Source: Macrosoma leucophasiata
Taxonomy: Eukaryota > Arthropoda > Insecta > Lepidoptera > Hedylidae
Assembly (NCBI GenBank): GCA_036365455.1
Contig: JAWQUS010000010.1
Coordinates: 13,772,501 to 13,836,500 of the forward strand
Length of the DNA: 64,000 nt
Direction of reading: 5' to 3'
In this document: one piece after another, positions 59,701 through 64,000 of the stretch
Numbering within the stretch: position 1 is the first letter of the stretch
Layout of the letters: the number at the start of each line of letters is the position of its first letter
Notes under the pieces: generated by a model
What the model saw: only the letters and a program-made list of their open reading frames with translations
Told to the model about the DNA's origin: nothing
Databases searched by the model: none
Made by a program: the position numbers and the translations under genes

Positions 59701-62262
59701 TTTTGATAGATTAAAATATAACATTTAATCTAGCAAAGCATTGAAAGCATTAGATACAATAAATCGAAAATCTGGTATGATCGCCCATATATTAAAATAG
59801 CTTGCGTCGCGCATCGGCGACTTCGTATGCGCGAAATGCCCGTTCCCGTGGGAATATTGGGGAATTATAATTATATTGATTGTCAGGCACTCATTCATTA
59901 TCGGTAACTCAACTACTTAGTCACAGTAGGTAACGAAAGAGATGTACATAACTGATGTTTATTGTACTTACCACCACATGTTTTTTTTTCAGGACAAGGC
60001 GGTTACTATCCCGGCTCAGGGTCAGGCTCGCCAGGTACTCCAGGCAGTCCGGGCACTCCCGGCACTCCCGGTACCCCCGGTACCCCAGGAGGACCCGGCG
60101 GCCCCGGAGGTCCTGGTGGCCCCGGATCTGGTGGCAGTTACTATCCCGGACAACCTAGTGGACCTGGAGGATCAGGTTAGTCGTATTTTTGGAAATTAGT
60201 GACGTCTATACAAAAATCAAACGTCTCGACAGCTAATTCTGAGGTCTAAAATCTTTCGACTCAGTAATTTCAAGGATAGTAAATTGCCAGCTAACTGGAA
60301 GACGATAGCGCGGTATACTATCTAATATTTAGCGGCAGGTAATTAAATAATTTGGAACGCCATTGGTCTCTTTCTCTGGAGTCGCTGGAGCTCCACGACT
60401 AGCAGAATAATAATAATTACTTTTAATTTTTAACTTCCTTTTTGTGCAGAAGTATTCCTATTGAATATTTTTAAAGAGAAATGCAAATAAATTTGACTGC
60501 GGGCGAGACTTGAACCCGCGACCACTGGATCGCTAGCCCAGTCGCTCCACCTACTAATCTAACGAAGTCAAGGTTCATATAACGCCCGAAATCAAATACT
60601 TCATTCCGTTTTATCTATTAAAAAAACTTCAATATATTATTATTTCACTCGCATGTGTTATTGCGATGCATAGAGCAACACGGGCCACCGTCCGCGGCGG
60701 ACTGGAGGGGAGTAGCCATAGCGTTTATTACCGATGCAAAACAGTCTGTCATTTTTTGCGGAGGGAAATGCGTGCGACACACTACAAAAATCGTCTAATA
60801 CTACGAAACTCACACCTTGACTTTAACAATATACAGAAACAATTTCACGCACACATTTAAACATCTAGGCGACAGGTATATGCCCATTTGGGCTTGTACT
60901 TTGACAGAGGGGAAAGCCTGCATAAGGCTACTCCCCTCCGGTGTTGCTCTATGTTGCGATGACTTCAATAAAATCGAACAAATTAATTCTTGTTAATTAA
61001 ACCTGAATAAAATATTTGATTAAAGGAGAACGTGTATATTGAAATTTGATATTAATGTTGTTCAAATATTTCAGGACAAGGCGGTTACTATCCCGGCTCT
61101 GGGCCCGGATCGCCGGGCACCCCAGGCACCCCGGGCAGCCCGGGTACTCCCGGAACTCCTGGCACCCCAGGTGGACCCGGCGGCCCCGGAGGTCCTGGTG
61201 GGCCCGGATCTGGTGGCAGTTACTATCCCGGACAACCTAGCGGACCAGGAGGATCAGGTTAGTTACTTAGTTATAAAAATGTGGTCGCTAAGCGACAAAG
61301 CCCTTTACGTTGTGTAGAGGTAAAAAAATATATTTTATTATGTGATGAAAGAAGCAAGCTATCTTCATAAGAGCTCTGTAACTTACTGTATTCTGTTTTA
61401 ACCAATTCGGAAAGTTCGCTTCTTTCATTGGTTTTCGTTCAGAGGTATGTAATATTATATAACACATTAAATAAACTACTTACAGTACTCAACAATTAAT
61501 AATACTCATCGAGCCTACGCAAGAGATGATCGGCTCATTTCGACTTCGTAGAGCGTTATCTCTGCTGCGCACTATCTACGCAGAGAATATGTAATCTACG
61601 TAAGCACTGATATTCCTGGATTGGTCAGAACTTGATCAAAATGGTCGACAAACGTCAAATAGGTACTGTGCGAAAGAGATAACCCTCTACAGACCCGAAA
61701 TAAGCCGAAGTCTCCTTCCTAGGCTCGATGTGCAATTGTTGATGTTGAGCACTGTACATTAGATGTTTGATTAGATGAAAACTTGTTATGATAATCTATC
61801 TATGGTCAAAGCACTATCGTATTCTGATTAGATGGTAATATACCCATGGTCCCGGCGTATCTAACTCTCTGAAACGCAAATCAATTTTAGCCAAGGGGCT
61901 GCAATGCATATTCACTTTGATATGTCTTTTGTATAGATGACAGCAGATGAATTATAATTATAGGCTGCAAAATGTTCACTTATCATATTACTCGTATATC
62001 ACCCATATGAACTGCATACTTGTTTGCTTGTTTGCCAGTATCATTACATAAAAATAAATACAGTTGTGCATTATTTCAGGACAAGGAGGCCACTATCCCG
62101 GCTCTGGACCCGGATCACCGGGAACTCCAGGCAGCCCAGGCACTCCCGGCACCCCCGGCACCCCAGGTAGTCCCGGAGGCCCGGGTGGCCCAGGCGGCCC
62201 AGGCGGCCCCGGATCAGGATCATACTATCCTGGCCAATCTCCTAGTGGACCCTCAGGACCAG
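32672..62262 (+). CDS. Secreted cuticular protein: RR-type chitin-binding domain followed by collagen-like Gly-X-Pro repeats (3' end outside window)
   Basis: Coding exons join as 32672-32701, 51563-51740, 54509-54725, 55287-55483, 57597-57665, 58675-58836, 59484-59654, 59993-60175, 61075-61257 and 62080-62262. All have GT-AG introns and one continuous frame of about 524 residues. Residues 1-19 ([19 protein letters not shown]) are a signal peptide. Residues 20-70 are charged. Residues 72-125 hold a Rebers-Riddiford-like core ([18 protein letters not shown], then [15 protein letters not shown]), a chitin-binding cuticle motif. A Lys/Pro linker ([16 protein letters not shown]) follows. From residue 208 on there are blocks of GTP, GSP and GGP triplets bordered by GGYYPG and SYYPGQP. 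The product probably sits in the cuticle, the first domain on chitin and the tail giving length, extensibility or tyrosine cross-links. Cys98 and Cys167 are unusual, because RR proteins mostly lack mature cysteines. The RR subclass (RR-1, RR-3 or atypical) is uncertain. Introns hold many repeats; the last exon is not here. Confidence 0.85.
33296..33390 (+). repeat. Repeat family D
   Basis: TTATTCACTTAGCAGAGTTC, CCAAGTGCAGTCACAACTGA and GAAGAACTCCGCTACC match 23774-23880. Confidence 0.6.
33703..33970 (+). repeat. SINE-like family C, copy in intron 1
   Basis: TTTGGTGGTAGAGCACCAGT, CTACTTGCCGCTAACTGG, GCGCAGAGGCATAACAGCTT and ATGCTTGTTTGCCACTTATA match 27731-28033 in order. Confidence 0.72.
34652..34735 (+). 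repeat. Repeat family D, decayed
   Basis: TCTTTGTTATTCACTGGCAG, AGTTCCAAAGCCC and AAACTCAGTAGGGTCTTTTC match the family D order. Confidence 0.5.
35605..35765 (-). pseudogene. C-terminal remnant of a non-LTR reverse transcriptase (RTE-like)
   Basis: On the minus strand the frame reads [18 protein letters not shown] then [15 protein letters not shown] and, after a small frame slip, [11 protein letters not shown]. This 'GRP..RW.DD..W...[12 protein letters not shown]' tail is the typical C-terminus of RTE-type elements in insects. Nothing else of the element remains. Confidence 0.7.
35865..36089 (+). repeat. tRNA-derived SINE family B, young copy
   Basis: The head ACCCGGTTAGTCCAGCGGTG has an A box and GCGGGTTCGATCCCCGCACC a B box with a fully paired T stem (GCGGG/CCCGC). 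The acceptor halves CCCGGT and ACCGGG pair. The body GGCCTACAGATATTTGTTTC and ACAACGGCACCCACGACACA follows, and the tail is a run of TATTG units. An older copy is at 12312-12485. Open frames on both strands are not genes. Confidence 0.83.
37022..37260 (+). repeat. Repeat family G in intron 1
   Basis: Begins TCTAGCTGTTGCCCGCGGCT, continues with GGGATAAAAACTATGTGTTA and ends AAACTTTCGCATTTATAATA. Confidence 0.68.
38752..38800 (+). repeat. Repeat family D fragment
   Basis: AAGGTTATTCACTTGGCAGA then ATTCCAAGTGCAGTCAATAA matches the family D start. Confidence 0.5.
41638..42105. mobile_element. Foldback element with 137-bp arms around a SINE A tail
   Basis: The left arm 41638-41773 (AACTACGTTAAGAAAAACCG, then TTGAAGTCGGTGCCAAGCC) is the near-perfect inverse of the right arm 41968-42105 (GGCTTGGCACCGACTTCAAA, then TTTTTCTTAACGTAGTTTA). 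The 194-bp spacer holds a fragment of SINE family A (about 41812-41910). Such 'GACTTCAAAA..GAAGTCGG' foldbacks are common in Lepidoptera. No coding capacity is seen. Confidence 0.82.
41812..41910 (-). repeat. SINE family A, 3' fragment inside the foldback
   Basis: CACGCCTGTTATCCCCGAAG, GGTAGGCAGAGGTAAATGCA and ACGATTCGCCGGTTACGTTT match 21725-21800. It is about 100 bp and lacks the head. Confidence 0.75.
42596..42849. mobile_element. Mariner-like MITE with CAGTACTCAACA ends, copy 1
   Basis: The left end is CAGTACTCAACAGTTAATAT then TGCACATCGAGCCTGCG. The right end is CTAGGCTCAATGTGCAATAT then TTATTGTTGAGCAACA. Inside, GCGAAAGAGATAATCGGCTC and GCGAAAGAGATAACGCTCTA are further partly inverted pieces. 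The copy at 61483-61755 shares the whole order and has clean TA borders. Confidence 0.72.
43787..43975 (+). repeat. Repeat family G in intron 1, with GACA microsatellite
   Basis: TAGCTGTCGCCCGCGGCTTC, AAATCGGTTCAGTCGTTTGG, then five ACAG/ACAGAC units and TTTCGCATTTATATTATTAA. Confidence 0.7.
47974..48226. mobile_element. tRNA-like foldback element 3 (second subfamily), with 13-bp target-site duplication
   Basis: TTATTCCATTTAG flanks both sides exactly (47961-47973 and 48227-48239). An inverse tRNA-like sequence occupies about 48006-48079. The right side has only the last piece of the direct tRNA-like copy (TGCCCGAAGTCA at about 48142) followed by AATTTTTCTTTCCGTTTTTT and the full tail CTCGCATGTGTTATTGCGAA..AAATAAATAGTACAA. 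The left arm stops at AAATTAAATAAAAAACGG. The tRNA-like head is the same as at 15203-15352 and differs from elements 1 and 2. Confidence 0.82.
48273..48418. mobile_element. Harbinger-like MITE (CCCCCTTATTCATAAAC termini)
   Basis: The left end CCCCCTTATTCATAAACATA and the right end TACGTTTATGAATAAGGGGG are inverted, and TAA borders both sides. A 3-bp TWA duplication fits PIF/Harbinger-type MITEs. The inner TTTTAGCTA and TAGCTAAAA words are also inverted. Confidence 0.75.
49240..49535 (-). repeat. SINE-like family C, near-complete copy in intron 1
   Basis: Begins TTATAAAAGTGGCAAACAAG, continues AAAATGCAGATGCGCTGCCA and CTGATCGGAACACGATAGTG, and ends GAGCTCTACCACCAGTAA. It is close to the inverse of 27731-28033. 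Confidence 0.78.
50560..50660 (-). repeat. Repeat family F fragment
   Basis: GGAGCAACGTGGTGGAGTAA then GCTCCAGGCCTCCTCCC is the inverse of 20537-20580. GAGACTCGTTCCCAGCAGTG follows. Confidence 0.6.
51563..51740 (+). CDS. Exon 2: rest of the signal peptide and acidic/charged N-terminal region
   Basis: Encodes residues 11-69 plus the first base of codon 70: ASLVITQAS (signal peptide end), then [34 protein letters not shown] and [15 protein letters not shown]. Acceptor TTGTTTCAG, donor GTAAGTAAAT, phase 1. An in-frame ATG at 51533 continues through the acceptor and encodes [10 protein letters not shown] before the exon, which would also make a signal peptide. A transcript starting inside intron 1 is therefore possible. 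Confidence 0.82.
51801..51861. other. 27-bp stem hairpin in intron 2
   Basis: ATTCACG-A9-GAGGTGAAATAG (51801-51828) pairs with CTATTTCACCTC-T8-CGTGAAT (51835-51861) around TTTTCG, with one extra A as the only irregularity. It starts 60 bp after the exon 2 donor. Confidence 0.78.
51995..52245 (+). repeat. Repeat family G-like element in intron 2
   Basis: TTATAAAGTCGCCCTATTTT, CTCTGTCTGTATGTATGCGC, TAATCTCGGAAAGTTGTGAA and TTGCTACCCGTGAGAAGCCG share the layout of other short 'TAATCTCGG' elements such as 63935-64000. The end is uncertain. Confidence 0.45.
52250..54508. other. Rest of intron 2, nothing recognised
   Basis: AT-rich, with no repeat ends and no domain-bearing open frame. It ends at the exon 3 acceptor TTTCTTTATAG. 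Confidence 0.5.
54509..54725 (+). CDS. Exon 3: Rebers-Riddiford-type chitin-binding domain
   Basis: Encodes residues 70-142 (both end codons split). The core reads [20 protein letters not shown], then [20 protein letters not shown] and VVEPEKP. The pattern 'G.xY.Y.DpdG....tYvAD..Gy' is the chitin-binding consensus of insect cuticle proteins. Aromatic residues Tyr96, Tyr99, Tyr101, Tyr113 and Tyr120 fall at the chitin-facing positions known for the family. Cys98 within the core is unusual. Acceptor TTTATAG, donor GTAAGTTTTA, phase 2. Confidence 0.9.
54890..55286. other. End of intron 3 with repeat traces
   Basis: GGTGGCAAACACTGAAATAT near 54890 is a family C tail trace. The run ATAACCGGGATTACCGGGAT then TGTCCCGGAATTTG (55027-55060) is an unplaced GC-rich repeat. 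No exon features are seen. Confidence 0.35.
55287..55483 (+). CDS. Exon 4: post-RR segment and Lys/Pro linker
   Basis: Encodes residues 142-208, including [29 protein letters not shown] and the linker [20 protein letters not shown]. The KP-rich linker is probably extended and separates the chitin-binding domain from the repeats. Cys167 is the second cysteine of the mature protein. Acceptor TTATTTGCAG, donor GTACGTATTT, leaving phase 1. Confidence 0.87.
55484..56384. other. First part of intron 4, nothing recognised
   Basis: No coding signal and no repeat end with confident family match. Confidence 0.4.
56385..56540 (+). repeat. Repeat family G-like element in intron 4
   Basis: AATATTATAAAGAGGCAATA, TTGTTTGTTTGTTTGTAATG and ATAACTACTGGACCGATTTT then CGAAAGCTACATTATCC are the usual order of this family. 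It runs into a fragment of the TAGGGTTCCGTA repeat. Confidence 0.5.
56849..57538. mobile_element. tRNA-like foldback element 4, with imperfect 12-bp target-site duplication, in intron 4
   Basis: CATACACATAAG (56837-56848) and CATACACAGAAG (57539-57550) flank it, 11 of 12 matching. An inverse tRNA-like unit (about 56880-56953) and a direct one (about 57388-57462) bracket a centre with long inverted matches (GACAAATCTTTCCTTCAC and its inverse, and GAATATCGTACAGAAGTCGC near its inverse). A whole extra tail with a poly-A run (57137-57231) sits in the middle, as in element 2. Here the longer tail is on the right. The element ends 58 bp before exon 5. Confidence 0.82.
57388..57462 (+). other. tRNA-like sequence in foldback element 4
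   Basis: CTTCAGTAGCTCAATTGGAA, GAGCGACTGGACTAGATTCC and GCGAGTTCGAGCCTCGCCTG then AAGTCA, the same type as 26168-26243. The acceptor pairs; the anticodon arm is irregular. Confidence 0.6.
57597..57665 (+). CDS. Exon 5: short Gly/Pro-rich repeat exon
   Basis: A 69-bp exon, phase 1 on both sides, adding 23 residues: [20 protein letters not shown] then GSG. It is a shorter relative of the end of the later repeat exons (compare PSGPGGSG). Acceptor ATATTTTTAG, donor GTAAGTTGTA. Confidence 0.85.
57666..58674. other. Intron 5, nothing recognised
   Basis: AT-rich. Small open frames (for example from 58044 and 58492) have no domain. It ends with the acceptor TATTTCTCTAG. Confidence 0.5.
58675..58836 (+). 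CDS. Exon 6: collagen-like repeat exon, 162 bp
   Basis: 54 codons, phase 1-1. Protein: [54 protein letters not shown]. It has ten Gly-X-Pro triplets in a row with Pro in the Y position, as in collagen, framed by GGYYPG and GGYYPS. Acceptor TTTCTCTAG, donor GTTAGTATCG. Confidence 0.9.
58888..59150 (-). repeat. SINE-like family C in intron 6
   Basis: GGTGGCATACAATCATGCAG, TTCACATAGATGGTAAATGA and TGGAACACGGAAATGTTGAA then CATTACCATCTAGTG match the inverse of 27731-28033 with many changes. Confidence 0.6.
59484..59654 (+). CDS. Exon 7: collagen-like repeat exon, 171 bp
   Basis: 57 codons, phase 1-1. Protein: [40 protein letters not shown], then [17 protein letters not shown]. One Pro-to-Ala change (GTA) and one GGS break the triplet run. 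It is the first repeat exon with the SYYPGQP ending. Acceptor TAATTTTTTAG, donor GTTAGTTACG. Confidence 0.9.
59993..60175 (+). CDS. Exon 8: collagen-like repeat exon, 183 bp
   Basis: 61 codons, phase 1-1. Protein: [40 protein letters not shown], then [21 protein letters not shown]. It holds eleven unbroken GSP/GTP/GGP triplets. DNA at both ends is nearly identical to exon 9, so the pair is a recent duplication. Acceptor TTTTTTTTCAG, donor GTTAGTCGTA. Confidence 0.92.
60235..60405 (-). repeat. SINE-like family C fragment in intron 8
   Basis: GACGATAGCGCGGTATACTA, ATATTTAGCGGCAGGTAATT and TCGCTGGAGCTCCACGACTA match the inverse head and middle of family C. Confidence 0.6.
60473..60668. mobile_element. 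tRNA-like foldback element 5 (third subfamily), decayed
   Basis: An inverse tRNA-like sequence at about 60494-60570 (GACTGCGGGCGAGACTTGAA, CCCGCGACCACTGGATCGCT) is followed by a short direct end (CGCCCGAAATCAAAT, 60582-60596). A diverged tail leads to TCACTCGCATGTGTTATTGC. No target-site duplication was recognised. The right end is broken by the hAT-like MITE that follows. Confidence 0.65.
60669..60953. mobile_element. hAT-like MITE with perfect 8-bp target-site duplication (copy 2)
   Basis: A 285-bp element from CATAGAGCAACACGGG to CCGGTGTTGCTCTATG, flanked by TTGCGATG on both sides (60661-60668 and 60954-60961). Inner words GCATTTCCCTCCGC, GACAGACTGTTTTGCATCGG and GTCAAGGTGTGAGTTTC match copy 1 (18176-18444) in inverse orientation. 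It sits in the tail of a tRNA-like foldback, so it is the younger insertion. Confidence 0.87.
61075..61257 (+). CDS. Exon 9: collagen-like repeat exon, 183 bp
   Basis: 61 codons, phase 1-1. Protein: [40 protein letters not shown], then [21 protein letters not shown]. It is the closest relative of exon 8. Acceptor AATATTTCAG, donor GTTAGTTACT. Confidence 0.92.
61483..61755. mobile_element. Mariner-like MITE with CAGTACTCAACA ends, copy 2
   Basis: CAGTACTCAACAATTAATAA on the left pairs with TTGTTGATGTTGAGCACTG on the right, both bordered by TA. Inner GCGTTATCTCTGCTGCGCAC, AATGGTCGACAAACGTCAAA and TACAGACCCGAAATAAGC match the copy at 42596-42849. Confidence 0.75.
61805..62056 (+). repeat. SINE-like family C in intron 9, just before exon 10
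   Basis: AAAGCACTATCGTATTCTGA, ATTAGATGGTAATATACCCA, ATGAACTGCATACTTGTTTG and CCAGTATCATTACATAAAAA match 27731-28033. It ends about 24 bp before the exon 10 acceptor. Confidence 0.68.
62080..62262 (+). CDS. Exon 10: collagen-like repeat exon, 183 bp (last one in the window)
   Basis: 61 codons, phase 1-1. Protein: [40 protein letters not shown], then [21 protein letters not shown]. The usual GGYYPG is GGHYPG here. It ends in a donor (GTTAGTTTTG) in phase 1, so at least one more exon must follow beyond the window. Nothing in 62263-64000 has an acceptor followed by this repeat or by an ending frame. Confidence 0.9.
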
Positions 62263-62676
62263 GTTAGTTTTGTAAATTTTAATTAAAACTGTGAAGTTTT
62301 AGTAGTAAAAAAAATACAAATAATATTAGAATAAGACTGAGGTACTCGTATTATTATTACAACATAGACGTAACATAATATTATTATGTATACCTGGCAG
62401 ATTTATTTATGTAATAATACATTTGCAAACTTATTGCGCAATATCACAGATAGAAGAGAATAACATGTCCTAATTTCGTATCCGATTAAAATAATTAATA
62501 ATCGCAATGCTTAGGTAAGTTATTGTTGTAGGTACTCTAGCACACAAAAACCACAAAAAATCACACACAGTAAACGATATCATTGAAAAAATAAAATAGA
62601 GTTTAATAATTTAGCTTTTTTATGTCTTTGAATACAAATACTTAATTAATACCCTTATATGTAAGTAAGGGAGCGA

Positions 62677-63095
62677 GGGGCTAGTTGTAACATAAAAAAA
62701 AAAACTGATATATCTTGAAATGTGTTGGTTAAATGATCACTTACTACATTTTGATTGATACTCTAATCATTCTTCTATAAGGTCTAAATGAAAAAATATC
62801 AAATTTATAAGTAAATCTTTCAGAACTTTGATTATTGTAAGAAATGCGAAGTGTTACAATTTACCCCGTGCTTGGGGTTAGTTGTAACAGCTATTGGGGC
62901 ATGTTGTAACAAGAATAAAACATTTAGTTTCATTTTAAATTTTTATTCATTAACGTATATAATAATACAAATTACATTATAAATAACACGACAATATATT
63001 ATATAACAATATATACTACATTTTAAAAAAATACAATATAGGGGCAAGTTGTAACATGTTACAACTTGCCCCACGATTTTGTTACAACTAACCCC
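62677..63095. repeat. Cluster of seven 16-bp GGGG..GTTGTAACA motifs in both orientations
   Basis: Direct copies: GGGGCTAGTTGTAACA (62677), GGGGTTAGTTGTAACA (62874), GGGGCATGTTGTAACA (62896) and GGGGCAAGTTGTAACA (63041). Inverse copies start at 62852, 63057 and 63080. The copies at 63041-63056 and 63057-63072 abut to make a perfect 32-bp palindrome. The outermost copies face each other as inverted ends of a 419-bp block. The sequence between them is AT-rich. Confidence 0.85.
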
Positions 63096-63284
63096 AAGGC
63101 ATCTTTTTTAATATTTATTACTTTAACTATTAAATCAACTCAGAAATCTCTAAAATCGCTACACCACATCATGTATGCATAAATTATAACACCAAATCAA
63201 GTACAGAAAACTCCAATTAGTTGATAGTAATAAAGTCAACCAAAAAATTACGAACGTAAAATAATATGTTACCTGCCGACAGAG

Positions 63285-63500
63285 GAACGCTTTCACACAC
63301 CCACTCAGTGCGCCTCCTGGCGGGACACTGAGTGTAGAGGTGCGTGATAAATAACTTCACTGTGAAAAAATCACAGTGATCTGAAGTCGTAAGCGATCAC
63401 TGTGACTTATCGCGAAATATCGTCGTTCCAAGGAACGACCATTGTTATTTGTTCCATCAACGTTCCAGTATGTGTCGTTCTTCAGTCACTCACATCACAA
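63285..63500. repeat. Cluster of short palindromes (CACTCAGTG, CACTGTGA, GTCGTTCC)
   Basis: CACTCAGTG (63302-63310) pairs with CACTGAGTG (63326-63334). CACTGTGA (63358-63365) pairs with TCACAGTG (63371-63378) around five A's, and CACTGTGA recurs at 63398. GTCGTTCC-AA-GGAACGAC (63422-63439) is followed by more GTTCC/GGAAC words to 63505. The region is likely repeat-derived and its nature is unknown. Confidence 0.55.
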
Positions 63501-63934
63501 GGAACGAAATGAACGTTACTTACGCCTACGAAATCGAATGCGCTGGCTTGAGTGATTGAGTGTGAAGGAGTTGCATGCAGTTAGTCGGAATACCTTTCAT
63601 AGAGTTAACTATTCATAGAAACGAAATGTATATTTTGGAAATTTTTATGAAAATAAAATGATATTACCTACATAAATACTTAATTAGTTGAAATTCTCGA
63701 ATAATTATTATTACTCTACAAACATTTAGGTAATAATTTAGTTGCATTTATTTCATTTCATTAATTTTTTTAGTTTGCAATCCTTTAGAATTATTTATAT
63801 ATTCATGTTTTAGTAATATCAATACAAATAAATAAAATTGGAGTCTCTGTTTATAATATAAAAATAACCGCTTTTTACTAAATGCATACGTATGTATACA
63901 CGGTACATATACTAAAACAATTTTTTTTACAATT

Positions 63935-64000
63935 TTTGTCTGTCTGTCTGTCTGTTTGTTCCCGCTAATCTCGGGAAAGGCTGAACCGATTTTGACGGGA
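63935..64000 (+). repeat. Family G-like element cut by the right window edge
   Basis: TTTTTGTCTGTCTGTCTGTC then TGTTTGTTCCCGCTAATCTC and AAAGGCTGAACCGATTTTGA is the typical end of these short arthropod repeats. Confidence 0.6.

Noticed and set aside
57597..62262. A true fibrillar or basement-membrane collagen gene
   Set aside because: Triplet runs are only about 10-11 long per exon, separated by [13 protein letters not shown] pieces. They join to an RR cuticle domain, and no collagen terminal domain is seen.
59955..62286. Alternative-frame proteins over the collagen-like exons (Arg/Ser/Pro-rich or Ala/Val/Gln-rich)
   Set aside because: These are shadows of the Gly-X-Pro reading. Only the GXP frame joins all exons through GT-AG introns in constant phase 1.
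63422..63439. Heat shock element (GTTCCAAGGAAC)
   Set aside because: The TTC and GAA units are separated by four bases instead of two, and no adjoining properly spaced units are present.

Overview
The window looks like nuclear DNA from a moth or butterfly (Lepidoptera). It is AT-rich and contains many short interspersed repeats of lepidopteran type, including repeats whose tails read 'CCTACCCC..CGGGGATTAC' and fragments with the motif 'CCCGCGGCTTCGCCCGCG'. It also holds several jockey/CR1-like LINE remnants and one host gene with long introns. The species cannot be named from the sequence alone.

Layout. (1) 1-4.6 kb, minus strand: an apparently intact non-LTR retrotransposon. ORF1 is complete (551 codons). 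ORF2 (endonuclease plus reverse transcriptase) stays open from its start to the left edge of the window. (2) 4.6-32.4 kb: a gene-free region built from layers of repeats. It has at least eight interspersed families (called A, B, C, D, F, G, H and I here), two decayed jockey-type LINEs, several MITEs, an 80-bp tandem array made from a tRNA-like SINE head, and inverted (foldback) elements carrying tRNA-like sequences. (3) 32.5 kb to beyond the right edge, plus strand: one secreted cuticular protein gene. Its first exon (32672-32701) encodes most of a signal peptide. An 18.9-kb intron follows, then exons for the N-terminal part, a Rebers-Riddiford-like chitin-binding domain, a Lys/Pro linker, and a run of collagen-like Gly-X-Pro exons. 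Ten coding exons are visible (about 524 residues) and the 3' end is outside the window. All introns interrupting the repeat region are phase 1, so the collagen-like exons could be multiplied without breaking the frame.

How the parts fit together. The host gene most likely makes a secreted cuticle protein, with an RR-type domain to hold chitin and a Gly/Pro/Tyr-rich tail that may be extensible or may form collagen-like helices. Its introns hold the same repeat families as the intergenic region. Two points deserve most attention. The first is a set of foldback elements with tRNA-like sequences, four of which are bounded by 12-13 bp target-site duplications, as expected of retrotransposition products. 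The second is a cluster of seven copies of a 16-bp motif (GGGGYWAGTTGTAACA and close variants) in both orientations downstream of exon 10.
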